A stretch of DNA of 64,000 nt from Diaphorobacter sp. HDW4B (GTDB lineage Bacteria > Pseudomonadota > Gammaproteobacteria > Burkholderiales > Burkholderiaceae_C). Below are positions 1-8,683 of this stretch, piece by piece; position 1 is the first letter of the stretch, and the number at the start of each line of letters is the position of its first letter. Below the pieces are notes generated by a model. That model was not told where the DNA came from. It was given only the letters and a program-made list of their open reading frames with translations, and ran no database searches. Both the position numbers and the translations under genes were made by a program. The stretch is from the NCBI RefSeq assembly GCF_011305535.1, contig NZ_CP049905.1:2883501-2947500 (forward strand), in the 5' to 3' direction.

Positions 1-2
1 TG

Positions 3-524
3 GCTCATGTGGTCGAACAACTCCCCGGTCGACGCATCATCGCTTTGATAGAAACCGTCGCCGCTTACCTCGATCTGAAAGAAATATGCAGCATCAAGGG
101 AATTGAGCAACTGGCTTTCGGAAGTGTGGATTTCTCCACCGAAAGCGGCATTGCCGATGAAGACCACGCGCTGGATTCCGTGCGTGTGCAGATCGTGCTG
201 GAGTCGGCCCGTGCAGGGCTGCTGCCGCCGATCGATGGGGTCAGCGTGAATTTCAGCGATGCCGAGTTGATCATGCAGGACACGCAGCGTTCGCGGCAGT
301 TGGGCTTTGGGGCAAAGCTGTGCATTCACCCCGCGCAGGTGGGGCCGGTGAACGCCGCGTTCGAGCCTTCCGCTGCAGAGGTGGATTGGGCGCGCCGCGT
401 GCTGGCTGCGTTTGAAGCAAGCGCGGGCGCGGCCACGGCGGTGGATGGCAAGATGATCGACAAGCCTTTGGTGGACAAGGCGCAGCGCATCATGAGGATG
501 GTGATGGCTGCGTCGGCGAACTGA
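3..524 (+). CDS. HpcH/HpaI aldolase / citrate lyase beta-like protein, 5' truncated
   Basis: C-terminal part of a CitE-like (HpcH/HpaI superfamily) C-C lyase that cleaves or makes CoA-ester or oxo-acid bonds. The reading frame is open to the window edge, so the true start lies upstream. Visible family features are IALIET near the start (the Glu that helps bind metal), a GIEQLAFGSVDFS segment with an Asp at the usual metal-binding place, and KLCIHPAQV, the typical C-terminal CitE/Mcl signature. The tail is alanine-rich. The substrate cannot be told from this fragment. The next gene is convergent and ends 24 nt downstream, so no operon partner is visible. Confidence 0.85.
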   Translation, partial: AHVVEQLPGRRIIALIETVAAYLDLKEICSIKGIEQLAFGSVDFSTESGIADEDHALDSVRVQIVLESARAGLLPPIDGVSVNFSDAELIMQDTQRSRQLGFGAKLCIHPAQVGPVNAAFEPSAAEVDWARRVLAAFEASAGAATAVDGKMIDKPLVDKAQRIMRMVMAASAN

Positions 525-548
525 TCCATTCAAACCAAATCAATCCGT

Positions 549-1142
549 TCACTTCCTCGCTCGCAGCAACTCATGTGCGCGGGCGAGGTCGTCCATGGTG
601 TCGATGTCGGTGACCACGCCTTCGTCATCGACGGCTAGATCGAGCACTTGCCCGCGCGCTCTCGCGTCACGCACGATGGGGGATGCGCCTTTGTCGCCAT
701 GCAGCGCGGTGAGTGCGGCAAAACAAGCGGTGGAGAACGCCACGGGATGGCCCTGCTTGCCTTCAAAGAATGGCATCACCACGTCGTGCGTTCCTTCCAC
801 CAGTGTTTGCGCAACCAGCACCAGCGTGGCGGGCCGCACCAGTGGCAGGTCTCCGGGGATGATCAGCCAGCCGTTGGCATCAGGCGTCGCGCGCACGCCA
901 GCGGCAATCGAATCGCCCATGCCCGCGCCGCCTTCACCCTTGCGCACCAGATGCCATGGCAGGCCCGATTGCTGTGCGGCCTGGATGGAGCGTTCCAGCA
1001 CGGCCATGCCGTCGAGCAGAGCATCAAGCTTGTGCGTGCTGCCGCCCGATGCGCGAAAGCGCGTGCCGCTGCCTGCGGCGAGGATCAGCACGGTGGGATG
1101 GCGGTCGGAACTGGTGGATTGCATGACGGTGGATTTTTTCAT
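549..1142 (-). CDS. MobA/MocA-like nucleotidyltransferase
   Basis: A single-domain NTP transferase of about 197 residues. The N-terminal LILAAGSGTRF is the nucleotide-binding loop of MobA/MocA-type enzymes, which transfer CMP or GMP to molybdopterin. GDLPLVRP is the metal/phosphate-binding motif and GHPVAF the late conserved motif. The start at 1142 was preferred to an upstream ATG at 1196 because GGAAG lies at ribosome-binding distance; an ATG at 1124 is a further option. No molybdoenzyme or xanthine-dehydrogenase-type genes are next to it, so the exact nucleotide and acceptor are not known. It converges with the lyase fragment before it. Confidence 0.8.
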   Translation of the reverse strand: MKKSTVMQSTSSDRHPTVLILAAGSGTRFRASGGSTHKLDALLDGMAVLERSIQAAQQSGLPWHLVRKGEGGAGMGDSIAAGVRATPDANGWLIIPGDLPLVRPATLVLVAQTLVEGTHDVVMPFFEGKQGHPVAFSTACFAALTALHGDKGASPIVRDARARGQVLDLAVDDEGVVTDIDTMDDLARAHELLRARK

Positions 1143-1362
1143 ATTGGGCTTCCAAGTACAGGACAACTGCCATTGAGTGGTTTTGCGCATTGCCAACGCG
1201 CGTTGCGCTGCATGATGTGGTCATGCATTCCGTCGCATAGAATGCGGCGAAACCAATGCATCGTGCACGACCGCACGCAGGCAGACCTCCGCAACGCAGC
1301 TGCAGACGGCATACGGTCCATGCAACTGCGATGGATTGATGGCAGGATTCGACGGGCAACAC

Positions 1363-2013
1363 ATGGATTACCGAACCAAAGAAGAACAAGTCGCTGATTA
1401 CCTGCGTGAACGCATCATCTCGGGCGTGTACCCGCGCGGCTCGCGTTTGAAGCAGGCCGAGATCGCCGAAGAGCTCAAGCTCAGCATCACGCCGGTGCGC
1501 GAGGCGCTCAAGCTGCTGGTGGCAGAAGGCTATGTCAGCGGCGATTCGTATCGCGGTGCGCGCGTTGTGCCGTTCGATCCGGCCGCGTCGGCCGAAATTC
1601 TCAATCTGCGTCTGCTGCTCGAAGCGCAACTCGTGCGCGGCGTGGTGCAGAACATCACCTCCAAGGATCTGGAGGAACTGCATGCCCTGGGGGCCGAGTT
1701 TGCCAAGGCGTTTGCCGATGGTGACCGCGCCGCTGCGCGTGGCGTGAATTACCGCTTTCACCGCCGCATGTATGACATCGCCAACCTGCCGCAGACGCTG
1801 CATTTCGTGCAGATTCTCTGGGCGCGCTATCCGTTCGACGTGATCAACGCGGCGCAGAACCGCGGGCAGGATGCCGTCGAGGAGCACAACGAAATCCTCG
1901 AAGCGCTGGCCACGGGCGACGCTGCTTCCGCGATGATCGCGATGCGCAAGCACATCGAATCGGGTTGGACGGTGCTCAAATCGTCGGCGCTGGCGGCCAC
2001 CGAAGACGAATAA
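1363..2013 (+). CDS. GntR family (FCD-type) transcriptional regulator
   Basis: Winged-helix regulator of about 216 residues. The N-terminal third holds the GntR helix-turn-helix (VADYLRERIISGVYPRGSRL, then ITPVREAL, the recognition-helix signature). The rest is an all-helical FCD ligand-binding domain with a histidine-containing NYRFHRRMYD stretch. In-frame starts exist at 1336 (TTG), 1339 and 1363; the last leaves the usual short lead before the HTH, but none has a strong ribosome-binding site. It lies 67 nt before an N-formylglutamate amidohydrolase on the same strand and may control it. The effector is probably a small carboxylic acid, inferred from the FCD class. Confidence 0.85.
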   Translation: MDYRTKEEQVADYLRERIISGVYPRGSRLKQAEIAEELKLSITPVREALKLLVAEGYVSGDSYRGARVVPFDPAASAEILNLRLLLEAQLVRGVVQNITSKDLEELHALGAEFAKAFADGDRAAARGVNYRFHRRMYDIANLPQTLHFVQILWARYPFDVINAAQNRGQDAVEEHNEILEALATGDAASAMIAMRKHIESGWTVLKSSALAATEDE

Positions 2014-2080
2014 CCTTTGGCGGCTCATAGCCGTTGGTGCTCAGGCTATGCTGCATCTCACACGAAGTGAGACAACAGCC

Positions 2081-2968
2081 ATGACTGACTCTTCCCGATC
2101 GAAGAAGGCCAACGACACAGCCAAGAAGTTCGCCGCTCAACCCGGCAGCACGCCGCTGGTGCTGGATTCGCCGCACAGTGGCACGGTCTATCCCGATGAT
2201 TTTGGCTCGGCGCTGCCGCTGGCCGTGCTGCGTCAGGCCGAGGACACGCACGTTGAAAAGCTCTACGACTTTGCGCCGCTGATGGGTGTGGCCTGGGTCG
2301 AAGCGCTGTTTCCGCGCATTTATCTCGATGCGAATCGCAACACGACCGAGGTCGATGTCGAACTGTTCGACGGCGACTGGCCGCATGCGGTGACCGAGGA
2401 CGAGGTCACGCTGCAGAAGGTGCGCTTGGGCAAGGGGCTGATCTGGAAGTTCACCGACGACGGTCAGGCGATCTACGAACGACAGCTCACGGTGGAGGAG
2501 GGCCAGCGGCGCATCGCCGAATGCTGGACGCCGTATCACGCCGCCGTGTCGGATGCCATTGATGCGGCGCATGCGCGGCATGGCTACAGCATTCATATCA
2601 ACTGCCACTCGATGCCGTCGGTCGCAGCCAGCCACGCGACGCTGCATCCGGGACTCGAACATGCGGACTTCGTGATCGGCGACCGCGATGGCTCGACCGC
2701 ATCCCCCGCGCTGTCCAGTCTGGTGTGCGAGTTTCTGCGCGGGCGTGGCTACGACGTGGAATACAACCACCCCTACAAGGGTGTGGAGCTGGTGCGCCGC
2801 TACGGCAAACCCGAGGAGCACCGCCACAGCATCCAGATCGAGATCAACCGGCGCATCTACATGAACGAAGAAACGCTGGAGATCGTGCAGCCGGGATTCG
2901 ACAAGCTCAAAGGCGACCTGCGCGATCTGGTCGAGCAACTTCTCAAAACCGATCCACGCAAGCTCTGA
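2081..2968 (+). CDS. N-formylglutamate amidohydrolase family protein
   Basis: A 295-residue member of the FGase (HutG-like) family, which hydrolyses N-formylglutamate to formate and glutamate in histidine breakdown or acts on related N-formyl compounds. Signatures are LVLDSPHSG near residue 25, DTHVEKLY, the Asn/Arg-rich DANRNTTEVD and INCHSMPS with a likely metal-binding His. The start at 2081 follows a purine-rich GAAGTGAG; an upstream in-frame ATG at 2048 adds a poorly conserved extension. No other hut genes are present. The GntR gene just upstream suggests a regulated two-gene unit. Copy 1 of an interspersed structured repeat follows downstream. Confidence 0.88.
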   Translation: MTDSSRSKKANDTAKKFAAQPGSTPLVLDSPHSGTVYPDDFGSALPLAVLRQAEDTHVEKLYDFAPLMGVAWVEALFPRIYLDANRNTTEVDVELFDGDWPHAVTEDEVTLQKVRLGKGLIWKFTDDGQAIYERQLTVEEGQRRIAECWTPYHAAVSDAIDAAHARHGYSIHINCHSMPSVAASHATLHPGLEHADFVIGDRDGSTASPALSSLVCEFLRGRGYDVEYNHPYKGVELVRRYGKPEEHRHSIQIEINRRIYMNEETLEIVQPGFDKLKGDLRDLVEQLLKTDPRKL

Positions 2969-3030
2969 AAACAGCACATCCCCGGTTTTCAAGCAGCGGA
3001 CCTGAGAAGCTCATGCGGCGCTTGAATAGA

Positions 3031-3172
3031 CAACCCCAACGCAGAGACAGGGCCTGAGACGAGGCGCTGCCGACGCGGACAGTACTTCGGTACGGCAAGG
3101 AGGCACAACGAAGGATCAGGCCCTGTATCTGCGTCTCAAAACGACCAACCCATCGAAGCCAAAGGCTTCGTC
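3031..3172 (-). repeat. Structured interspersed repeat, copy 1
   Basis: Read on the minus strand, it starts with a short hairpin (GAAGCC / GGCTTC arms), a CGTTTTG linker, then a long imperfect palindrome. Outer arms are ACGCAGA..ACAGGGCCTGA and TCAGGCCCTGT..TCTGCGT, with a GTAC-CGAA-GTAC apex. It ends in GTTGGGGTTG. It lies 3' of the minus-strand SPOR gene, between converging genes. It aligns along its length with copies at 8697 and 32935. Its inner arm pairs less well than in the other copies. Confidence 0.8.
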
Positions 3173-3189
3173 AGCCACAACACAAGAAA

Positions 3190-3984
3190 TCAAGTACCGC
3201 AGTGCTTGAGCGGCTTGCCGAGCAGGGCGGTGCGCAACTGGCCCTCGGCCTTGGCTCGCAACGCATCATCGGCGGTGGGCAGGCGCAGGGTGTAGACGTT
3301 GGTCTCCTTGCGCTCGACCACGACCTTGGCGGTGCGCACGCCCTTGGACGTCAGTTGCGAGAGCGCGCGCTGTGCGGCTTCGTCCGTCGAGAAACGGCCC
3401 AGCGACAGACCGGGCTCGAAGGCCGCGCCGGGGCGGTCGTAGTCGATCTGCAGGTTCTTGAGTTCGGAGCGCTTCTTGGCGACGGCGTCGTCATCGGGCA
3501 GCTTGCCGATGTAGACCATCCAGCGACCGGGAACGGGCGTGGGGTCGAACCTCCAGCTGTTGGCCGGCAGCGCACTTTGGGCGGCGATGCGCAGGGTCTG
3601 CATCTGCTGCTCGTCGTACGAGCCCGCTTGCAGGCAGACCGTGCGTTGCGGTGGCGTGGCAGGAGCGGGCGCTGATGCGGCGGGCACGGGCGTTGGAGCA
3701 GCAGCCACAGCGACGGACGCGGCACTGGCTGGCGCGCTGGGCGTGGACGCGGGTGCCGATGCTGCAGAAGCTGCCGCAACAGTCGCTGACGCAGCCGAGG
3801 CTGATGCCTGCGCGGCCACGCTCACGGGCGTCACCTGCATCTTCTGCGGATCGATCTGCTGGTTCAGCCGCTGGGGCTCGGACTGCACGGTCGGGCCGTA
3901 GCCCATGTCGCGCAGCATGCCCTGCGACCATGCGTAGTAGCCCGCATTGGCGAGCAGCAGAACGATGACGGCGATGCGCAGCAT
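3190..3984 (-). CDS. SPOR domain-containing membrane protein
   Basis: A 264-residue protein with one N-terminal transmembrane segment (residues 2-19, ending YYAWSQGML), a long Ala/Ser/Pro-rich linker (about 50-112) and a C-terminal region that looks like a degenerate SPOR (peptidoglycan-binding) fold. That region includes CLQAGSYDE, RWMVYIGKLPDDDA and LSLGRFSTDEAAQRALSQL. SPOR proteins bind denuded glycan strands, often at the division septum, so a periplasmic envelope role is likely. It follows the biotin ligase gene by 51 nt on the same strand and is probably co-transcribed with it and the SET gene. The specific partner is unknown. Confidence 0.82.
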   Translation of the reverse strand: MLRIAVIVLLLANAGYYAWSQGMLRDMGYGPTVQSEPQRLNQQIDPQKMQVTPVSVAAQASASAASATVAAASAASAPASTPSAPASAASVAVAAAPTPVPAASAPAPATPPQRTVCLQAGSYDEQQMQTLRIAAQSALPANSWRFDPTPVPGRWMVYIGKLPDDDAVAKKRSELKNLQIDYDRPGAAFEPGLSLGRFSTDEAAQRALSQLTSKGVRTAKVVVERKETNVYTLRLPTADDALRAKAEGQLRTALLGKPLKHCGT

Positions 3985-4035
3985 GATGTGGTGATCCCTC
4001 TTGTCGATTCGTGTTTTTCTGGGTGCGACGTGGTT

Positions 4036-4947
4036 TTATGCCGATGGTCCCGGCAGCGGCTGACCGGCCGGTCGCACGCTGATGTCGGCGCTGGTGATGG
4101 CCTGCACGCCCGCAGCGGTTTCGACCAGCAGGGTGCCATCATCGCTCACGCCGCGCGCTTCACCGCTTTCGCCGTTGCTCAGATTTACCGTGCGTCCACG
4201 CAGCAGGTCGCGTTGTTCAAAACGTTGCTTGAACGGCGCAAAGCCGGTGCGCGCAAAGGTCTGCAGCGTCTGGATGAGCGGCGGGATGATGGCGAGCAGC
4301 GCTTCGGGCGCGGTCCAGCGGGCGTCGATTTCGGTGAGGCAGGCGGGCTGCGTCGTCATGCCGTCGCCGGGGCGCGGCAGCACGTTCAGGCCGATGCCGA
4401 CCACCACATAGCGCAGTGCGTTGTCGGGCTCGGTGGCGTACATGCCTTGCGGGGCGACGAAGCTCGCGGTCTCGACCAGGATGCCGCCGAACTTGCGGTC
4501 GCCCGACAGCCACAGGTCGTTGGGCCATTTGAGGCCGACGCGCGGCACGCCGCTGTCATCGCGCGGAATCTCGGGCTGGATGCTGTCCGCCACGCTCACA
4601 CCCACGGCCAGCGACAGGCCGGACCACTCCTTGGGGCGGATCGGCAGGCCGAGCGACATCATCAGCGATGCGGGGCCATGGTCCTCGGCATGCTCGGTCT
4701 CCTGGCTTTGCCAGGGGCGGCCGAGGCGGCCACGGCCTGCGGTCTGCTCTTCGGTGACCAGCAGAATCGGTTCGCAGCGCCCGGCGCGCGCGCGGCGCAT
4801 GAGTTCGGTGTTGGTCGAATCGATGGAGGGCACGACCTCGACGCTGAAATCGGGCACGGAGCCCACCACAGCCTGCCAGATGGCTTCCGAAGGCCAGCGG
4901 ATGGGCGGGCGTGCGGCCGAGGCGTTTCTCGCGCTGTCGTCGCTCAC
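4036..4947 (-). CDS. birA: Biotin--[acetyl-CoA-carboxylase] ligase
   Basis: A 303-residue biotin protein ligase that makes biotinyl-AMP and attaches biotin to the carboxyl carrier lysine. Diagnostic motifs are SIDSTNTEL, the biotin/ATP loop GRGRLGRPW and KWPNDLW with the catalytic Lys. It lacks the N-terminal DNA-binding domain of E. coli BirA, so it is a monofunctional class I enzyme and not a repressor. Translation begins at a GTG that overlaps the stop of the SET gene by 4 nt (GTGA), which implies translational coupling. In other betaproteobacteria a type III pantothenate kinase often lies between birA and the SPOR gene; here only 51 nt separate them. Confidence 0.93.
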   Translation of the reverse strand: MSDDSARNASAARPPIRWPSEAIWQAVVGSVPDFSVEVVPSIDSTNTELMRRARAGRCEPILLVTEEQTAGRGRLGRPWQSQETEHAEDHGPASLMMSLGLPIRPKEWSGLSLAVGVSVADSIQPEIPRDDSGVPRVGLKWPNDLWLSGDRKFGGILVETASFVAPQGMYATEPDNALRYVVVGIGLNVLPRPGDGMTTQPACLTEIDARWTAPEALLAIIPPLIQTLQTFARTGFAPFKQRFEQRDLLRGRTVNLSNGESGEARGVSDDGTLLVETAAGVQAITSADISVRPAGQPLPGPSA

Positions 4948-5678
4948 TTTTTGCTGTCCTTGGCCTTGGTTGGCTTCTTGTCCTTGTTTTTTGCGGGTTT
5001 TTTGTCCGAGGTCGTGGGCTTGTCGGATTTCTTGTCGGCCTTCTTCTCTGCCTTCTTGTCGGACGGCTTGGCCGTCTTCTTCTCGGATTTTTTGGAGGAT
5101 TCAGCTATCTTTTTTGCATCCGATTTGGCTTCGGAAGCAGGTTTTTCGGCTTTTTTCTTCGTTTTCACCGGCTCCATGCCCTTGGGCGCCCAGCCGCGCT
5201 TGGGGGCCAGCAGGGTGCCGCGGCAGTCATCACTGCCACACCAGCAGGGATATTCGGCTTTGAGTTTCGGGGTATAACGCTCTTCGATAATCAGGCCGTA
5301 GTCGTAATTGAGCTCTTCGCCTGCGTGGATATTGCGCAGGGCAGTGATGAAAATCCGGCCGTCGATTTCATCTGCAAAACAGTTGGGATCGCAGCTGTGG
5401 TTGATCCAGCGCGCGGAGTTTCCGCCGCGCTTGGCATCGATGACGCGGTCTTCGTCCACATGGAAATAGAACGTGTGATTGGGCTGCTTGGGATCGTGCG
5501 GATGCCGATCCTGCGCTTCCTGCCAGCCGATGACCTCGCCGATGTACTCGATGAGAACTTCGCCCTCCGCGATGTCCTCCAGAGCAAAGACGCCCTTGCC
5601 ATGCACGCCCGAGCGGCGAGTCTGGATGCGGCGGCCCGGCGGGATAGTCGGGATATTCGAGGGTGCGTTGCGGGCCAT
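4944..5678 (-). CDS. SET domain protein-lysine methyltransferase with lysine-rich tail
   Basis: A 244-residue bacterial SET protein. The catalytic domain covers residues 18-155: RSGVHGKGVFA at the start, WINHSCDPNC (SAM and pseudoknot motif), EELNYDY with the catalytic Tyr region, and a post-SET CWCGSDDC cluster (about 145-152) expected to bind zinc. Residues 170-244 are almost wholly Lys/Ala/Ser/Asp, like eukaryotic linker-histone or bacterial HU/H1-type tails, and probably bind nucleic acid or are self-methylated. The start at 5678 was chosen over an upstream ATG because homology begins there. It is divergent from topB-SWIB with a 95-nt gap and translationally coupled to birA. Its substrate is unknown. 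Confidence 0.88.
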   Translation of the reverse strand: MARNAPSNIPTIPPGRRIQTRRSGVHGKGVFALEDIAEGEVLIEYIGEVIGWQEAQDRHPHDPKQPNHTFYFHVDEDRVIDAKRGGNSARWINHSCDPNCFADEIDGRIFITALRNIHAGEELNYDYGLIIEERYTPKLKAEYPCWCGSDDCRGTLLAPKRGWAPKGMEPVKTKKKAEKPASEAKSDAKKIAESSKKSEKKTAKPSDKKAEKKADKKSDKPTTSDKKPAKNKDKKPTKAKDSKK

Positions 5679-5773
5679 GGCTGAAAACTCTGTTAATTTG
5701 AATATGTACACATGCGTGCGCGTGCGCGCGTGAAGCCGAATTGTAGAAGCGCCGTAAAGGCCAACCCACACAA

Positions 5774-8683
5774 ATGAATAAAACGCTGGTCATTGCAGAA
5801 AAACCGTCGGTTGCACAAGACATCGTGCGTGCCCTCACGCCCGTTGCCGGCAAGTTCGACAAACACGAAGATCATTTCGAGAACGACCGCTACGTGGTCA
5901 CCAGTGCCGTGGGCCATCTGGTCGAGATCCAGGCCCCCGAGCAGTTCGATGTGAAGCGCGGCAAATGGAGCTTTGCGCACCTGCCGGTGATTCCGCCGTT
6001 CTTCGACCTGAAGCCGGTCGACAAGACCAAGACGCGCCTGAACGCCGTGGTCAAGCAGGCCAAGCGCAAGGACGTCACCGAACTCATCAACGCCTGTGAC
6101 GCGGGCCGCGAAGGCGAGCTGATCTTCCGCCTGATCGAGCAATACGCGGGCGGTGCCAAGGGCGCTTTGGGCAAGCCGGTGCAGCGCCTGTGGCTGCAGA
6201 GCATGACGCCGCAAGCGATCCGCGACGGCTTCAACCAGCTGCGCTCGGACAAGCAGATGCAGGGCCTGGCCAACGCCGCCCGCAGCCGCTCCGAGGCCGA
6301 CTGGCTGGTCGGCATCAACGGCACGCGTGCGATGACCGCGTTCAACTCGCGCGATGGCGGCTTCTTCCTGACCACCGTGGGCCGCGTGCAGACGCCGACG
6401 CTGTCGCTGGTGGTCGAGCGCGAAGAAAAGATTCGCAAGTTCGTGAGCCGCGACTATTGGGAAGTGCACGCAGGCTTTCACGCCGAGGCGGGCGAGTATC
6501 TGGGCAAGTGGTTCGACCCCAAGTGGAAGAAGAGCGAAGACGCCGAAGCCCGCGCCGACCGCCTGTGGAACCATAAGGACGCCGTGGCAATTGCCGAGGC
6601 CGTGCGCGGCAAGCCAGCGACCGTCACCGAAGAATCCAAGCCCACCACGCAGGCATCGCCGCTGCTGTTCGACCTGACCAGCCTGCAGCGCGAGGCCAAC
6701 GGCAAGTTCGGCTTTTCCGCCAAGACCACGCTCGCGCTTGCGCAGAGCCTGTATGAACGCCACAAGGCGCTGACCTACCCGCGTACCGATTCGCGCGCGC
6801 TGCCTGAGGACTATCTGCCGGTCGCCAAGCAGACCTTCGACATGCTGGCGCACAGCGGCATGCGCCATCTCGCACCGTTTGCGCAGCAGGCGATCAACGA
6901 CAACTACATCCGTCCGTCGAAGCGCATCTTCGACAACAGCAAGGTGTCGGATCACTTTGCCATCATCCCGACCACGCAGGCACCAAGCGGCCTGTCGGAA
7001 GCCGAACAGAAGCTGTACGACCTGGTCGTGCGCCGCTTCATGGCAGTGTTCTTCCCGAGCGCCGAACACCAGGTGACGACCCGCATCAGCCAGGTCGTGG
7101 GCCACAGCTTCAAGACCGAAGGCAAGGTGCTGGTCAAGCCGGGTTGGCTGGCCATCTACGGCAAGGAAGCGGCCAACGAAGTCGAAGGCGGCAAGGAAGG
7201 CGACAAGGGCCAGCCGCTGGTGGCCGTCAAGCCCGGCGAAACGCCGCGCACCGAACATGCCGATGCCAAGGGTTTGAAGACCAAGCCGCCCGCACGCTAC
7301 TCGGAAGCCACGCTGCTGGGCGCGATGGAAAGCGCGGGCAAGCAGATCGACGACGATGAATTGCGCGAAGCCATGCAGGAAAAGGGCCTGGGCACACCAG
7401 CCACGCGCGCGGCCATCATCGAAGGTTTGATCACCGAAAAATACATGCTGCGCGAAGGCCGCGAGCTGATCCCCACGGCCAAGGCGTTCCAGCTCATGAC
7501 GCTGCTGCGTGGCTTGGGCGTGGAAGAACTCTCGCGCGCCGACCTGACCGGCGAGTGGGAGTACAAGCTCTCGCAGATGGAAAAGGGCCAGCTCTCGCGC
7601 GAAGCCTTCATGCAGCAGATCCAGGCGATGACGGAAAAGCTCGTCAAGAAGGCCAAGGAATACGACCGCGACACCATCCCCGGCGACTACGCGACGCTGG
7701 AAACCCCATGCCCCAACTGCGGCGGCGTGGTCAAGGAAAACTACCGCCGCTTTGCCTGCACCGGCAAGGCCGGTGGCGATGGCGCAGGTTGCGGTTTCTC
7801 GTTCACCAAGTCGCCCGCAGGCCGCACGTTCGAAACGCAGGAAGCCGAAACGCTGGTGCGCGACCGTCGCATCGGCCCGCTGGAAGGCTTCCGCTCCAAG
7901 GCGGGTTGGCCGTTCACGGCCGAAGTCGCCATCGTGTGCGATGAAGAGAACAACAACTACAAGCTCGAATTCGACTTTGGCGACGACAAGGCCGATGAAG
8001 AGTCGGGCGAACTGGTCGACTTCTCCGCGCAGGAAAGTCTGGGCAAGTGCCCGGTCTGCGGCGCGCCCGTGTACGAGCATGGCGCGAACTATGTGTGCAG
8101 CAAGTCCGTTCCCACGCAGGCGCAACCCACGCCGAGCTGCAAGTTCAAGAGCGGCAAGATCATCCTGCAGCAACCCATCGAGCGCACGCAGATGAACAAG
8201 CTGCTGGAAACCGGCAAGACCGATCTGCTCGACAAGTTCGTGAGCATGCGCACGCGCCGCGCGTTCAAGGCCTTCCTGGTGTGGGATGCCAATGAAAGCA
8301 AGGTGAATTTCGAATTCGAGAAGCGCGACTCGAAGTTCCCACCGCGCAAGACGGCAGCAGGTGCGGCAGCGAAGACTCCTGCAGCCAAGAAGACCACGGC
8401 AGCGGCCAAGAAAGCGCCTGCTGCGAAGAAGGCCGCGACCAAGAAGGCACCTGCGGCAGGCACTTTGAAGCCAAGCGCAGAGCTGGCCGCGGTGATCGGC
8501 GACGGCACCGTCTCACGCCCCGAAGTGGTCAAGAAAATCTGGGACTACATCAAGGCCAACAATCTGCAGGATCCGGCGGACAAGCGTTCGGTGATTGCCG
8601 ATGCGAAGCTGCTACCTGTCTTCGGCAAGGATAAAGTGACGATGTTTGAAATTGCTGGCATTGTCGGCAAGCACATCAGCTGA
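5774..8683 (+). CDS. topB: DNA topoisomerase III fused to a SWIB/MDM2 domain
   Basis: A 969-residue type IA topoisomerase that relaxes or decatenates DNA through a 5'-phosphotyrosine link. The TOPRIM domain is N-terminal (VIAEKPSVAQDI, then the DAGREGELIFR metal motif). The catalytic Tyr is in LTYPRTDSRALP, about residue 335. Two Cys clusters follow (CPNCGGVV..CTG..CGF and CPVCGAPV..C), likely zinc ribbons. An Ala/Lys-rich linker (about 857-897, repeated AAKK) leads to a C-terminal SWIB-type domain (about 898-969), with LAAVIGDGTVSRPEVVKKIW. The linker resembles histone H1. A divergent promoter region is shared with the SET gene. Confidence 0.95.
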   Translation: MNKTLVIAEKPSVAQDIVRALTPVAGKFDKHEDHFENDRYVVTSAVGHLVEIQAPEQFDVKRGKWSFAHLPVIPPFFDLKPVDKTKTRLNAVVKQAKRKDVTELINACDAGREGELIFRLIEQYAGGAKGALGKPVQRLWLQSMTPQAIRDGFNQLRSDKQMQGLANAARSRSEADWLVGINGTRAMTAFNSRDGGFFLTTVGRVQTPTLSLVVEREEKIRKFVSRDYWEVHAGFHAEAGEYLGKWFDPKWKKSEDAEARADRLWNHKDAVAIAEAVRGKPATVTEESKPTTQASPLLFDLTSLQREANGKFGFSAKTTLALAQSLYERHKALTYPRTDSRALPEDYLPVAKQTFDMLAHSGMRHLAPFAQQAINDNYIRPSKRIFDNSKVSDHFAIIPTTQAPSGLSEAEQKLYDLVVRRFMAVFFPSAEHQVTTRISQVVGHSFKTEGKVLVKPGWLAIYGKEAANEVEGGKEGDKGQPLVAVKPGETPRTEHADAKGLKTKPPARYSEATLLGAMESAGKQIDDDELREAMQEKGLGTPATRAAIIEGLITEKYMLREGRELIPTAKAFQLMTLLRGLGVEELSRADLTGEWEYKLSQMEKGQLSREAFMQQIQAMTEKLVKKAKEYDRDTIPGDYATLETPCPNCGGVVKENYRRFACTGKAGGDGAGCGFSFTKSPAGRTFETQEAETLVRDRRIGPLEGFRSKAGWPFTAEVAIVCDEENNNYKLEFDFGDDKADEESGELVDFSAQESLGKCPVCGAPVYEHGANYVCSKSVPTQAQPTPSCKFKSGKIILQQPIERTQMNKLLETGKTDLLDKFVSMRTRRAFKAFLVWDANESKVNFEFEKRDSKFPPRKTAAGAAAKTPAAKKTTAAAKKAPAAKKAATKKAPAAGTLKPSAELAAVIGDGTVSRPEVVKKIWDYIKANNLQDPADKRSVIADAKLLPVFGKDKVTMFEIAGIVGKHIS

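Noticed and set aside
5693-8173. Long minus-strand open frame opposite topB
   Set aside because: Antisense frame from high-GC codon bias; low-complexity His/Arg/Ala composition, no motif, while the plus frame is topB.
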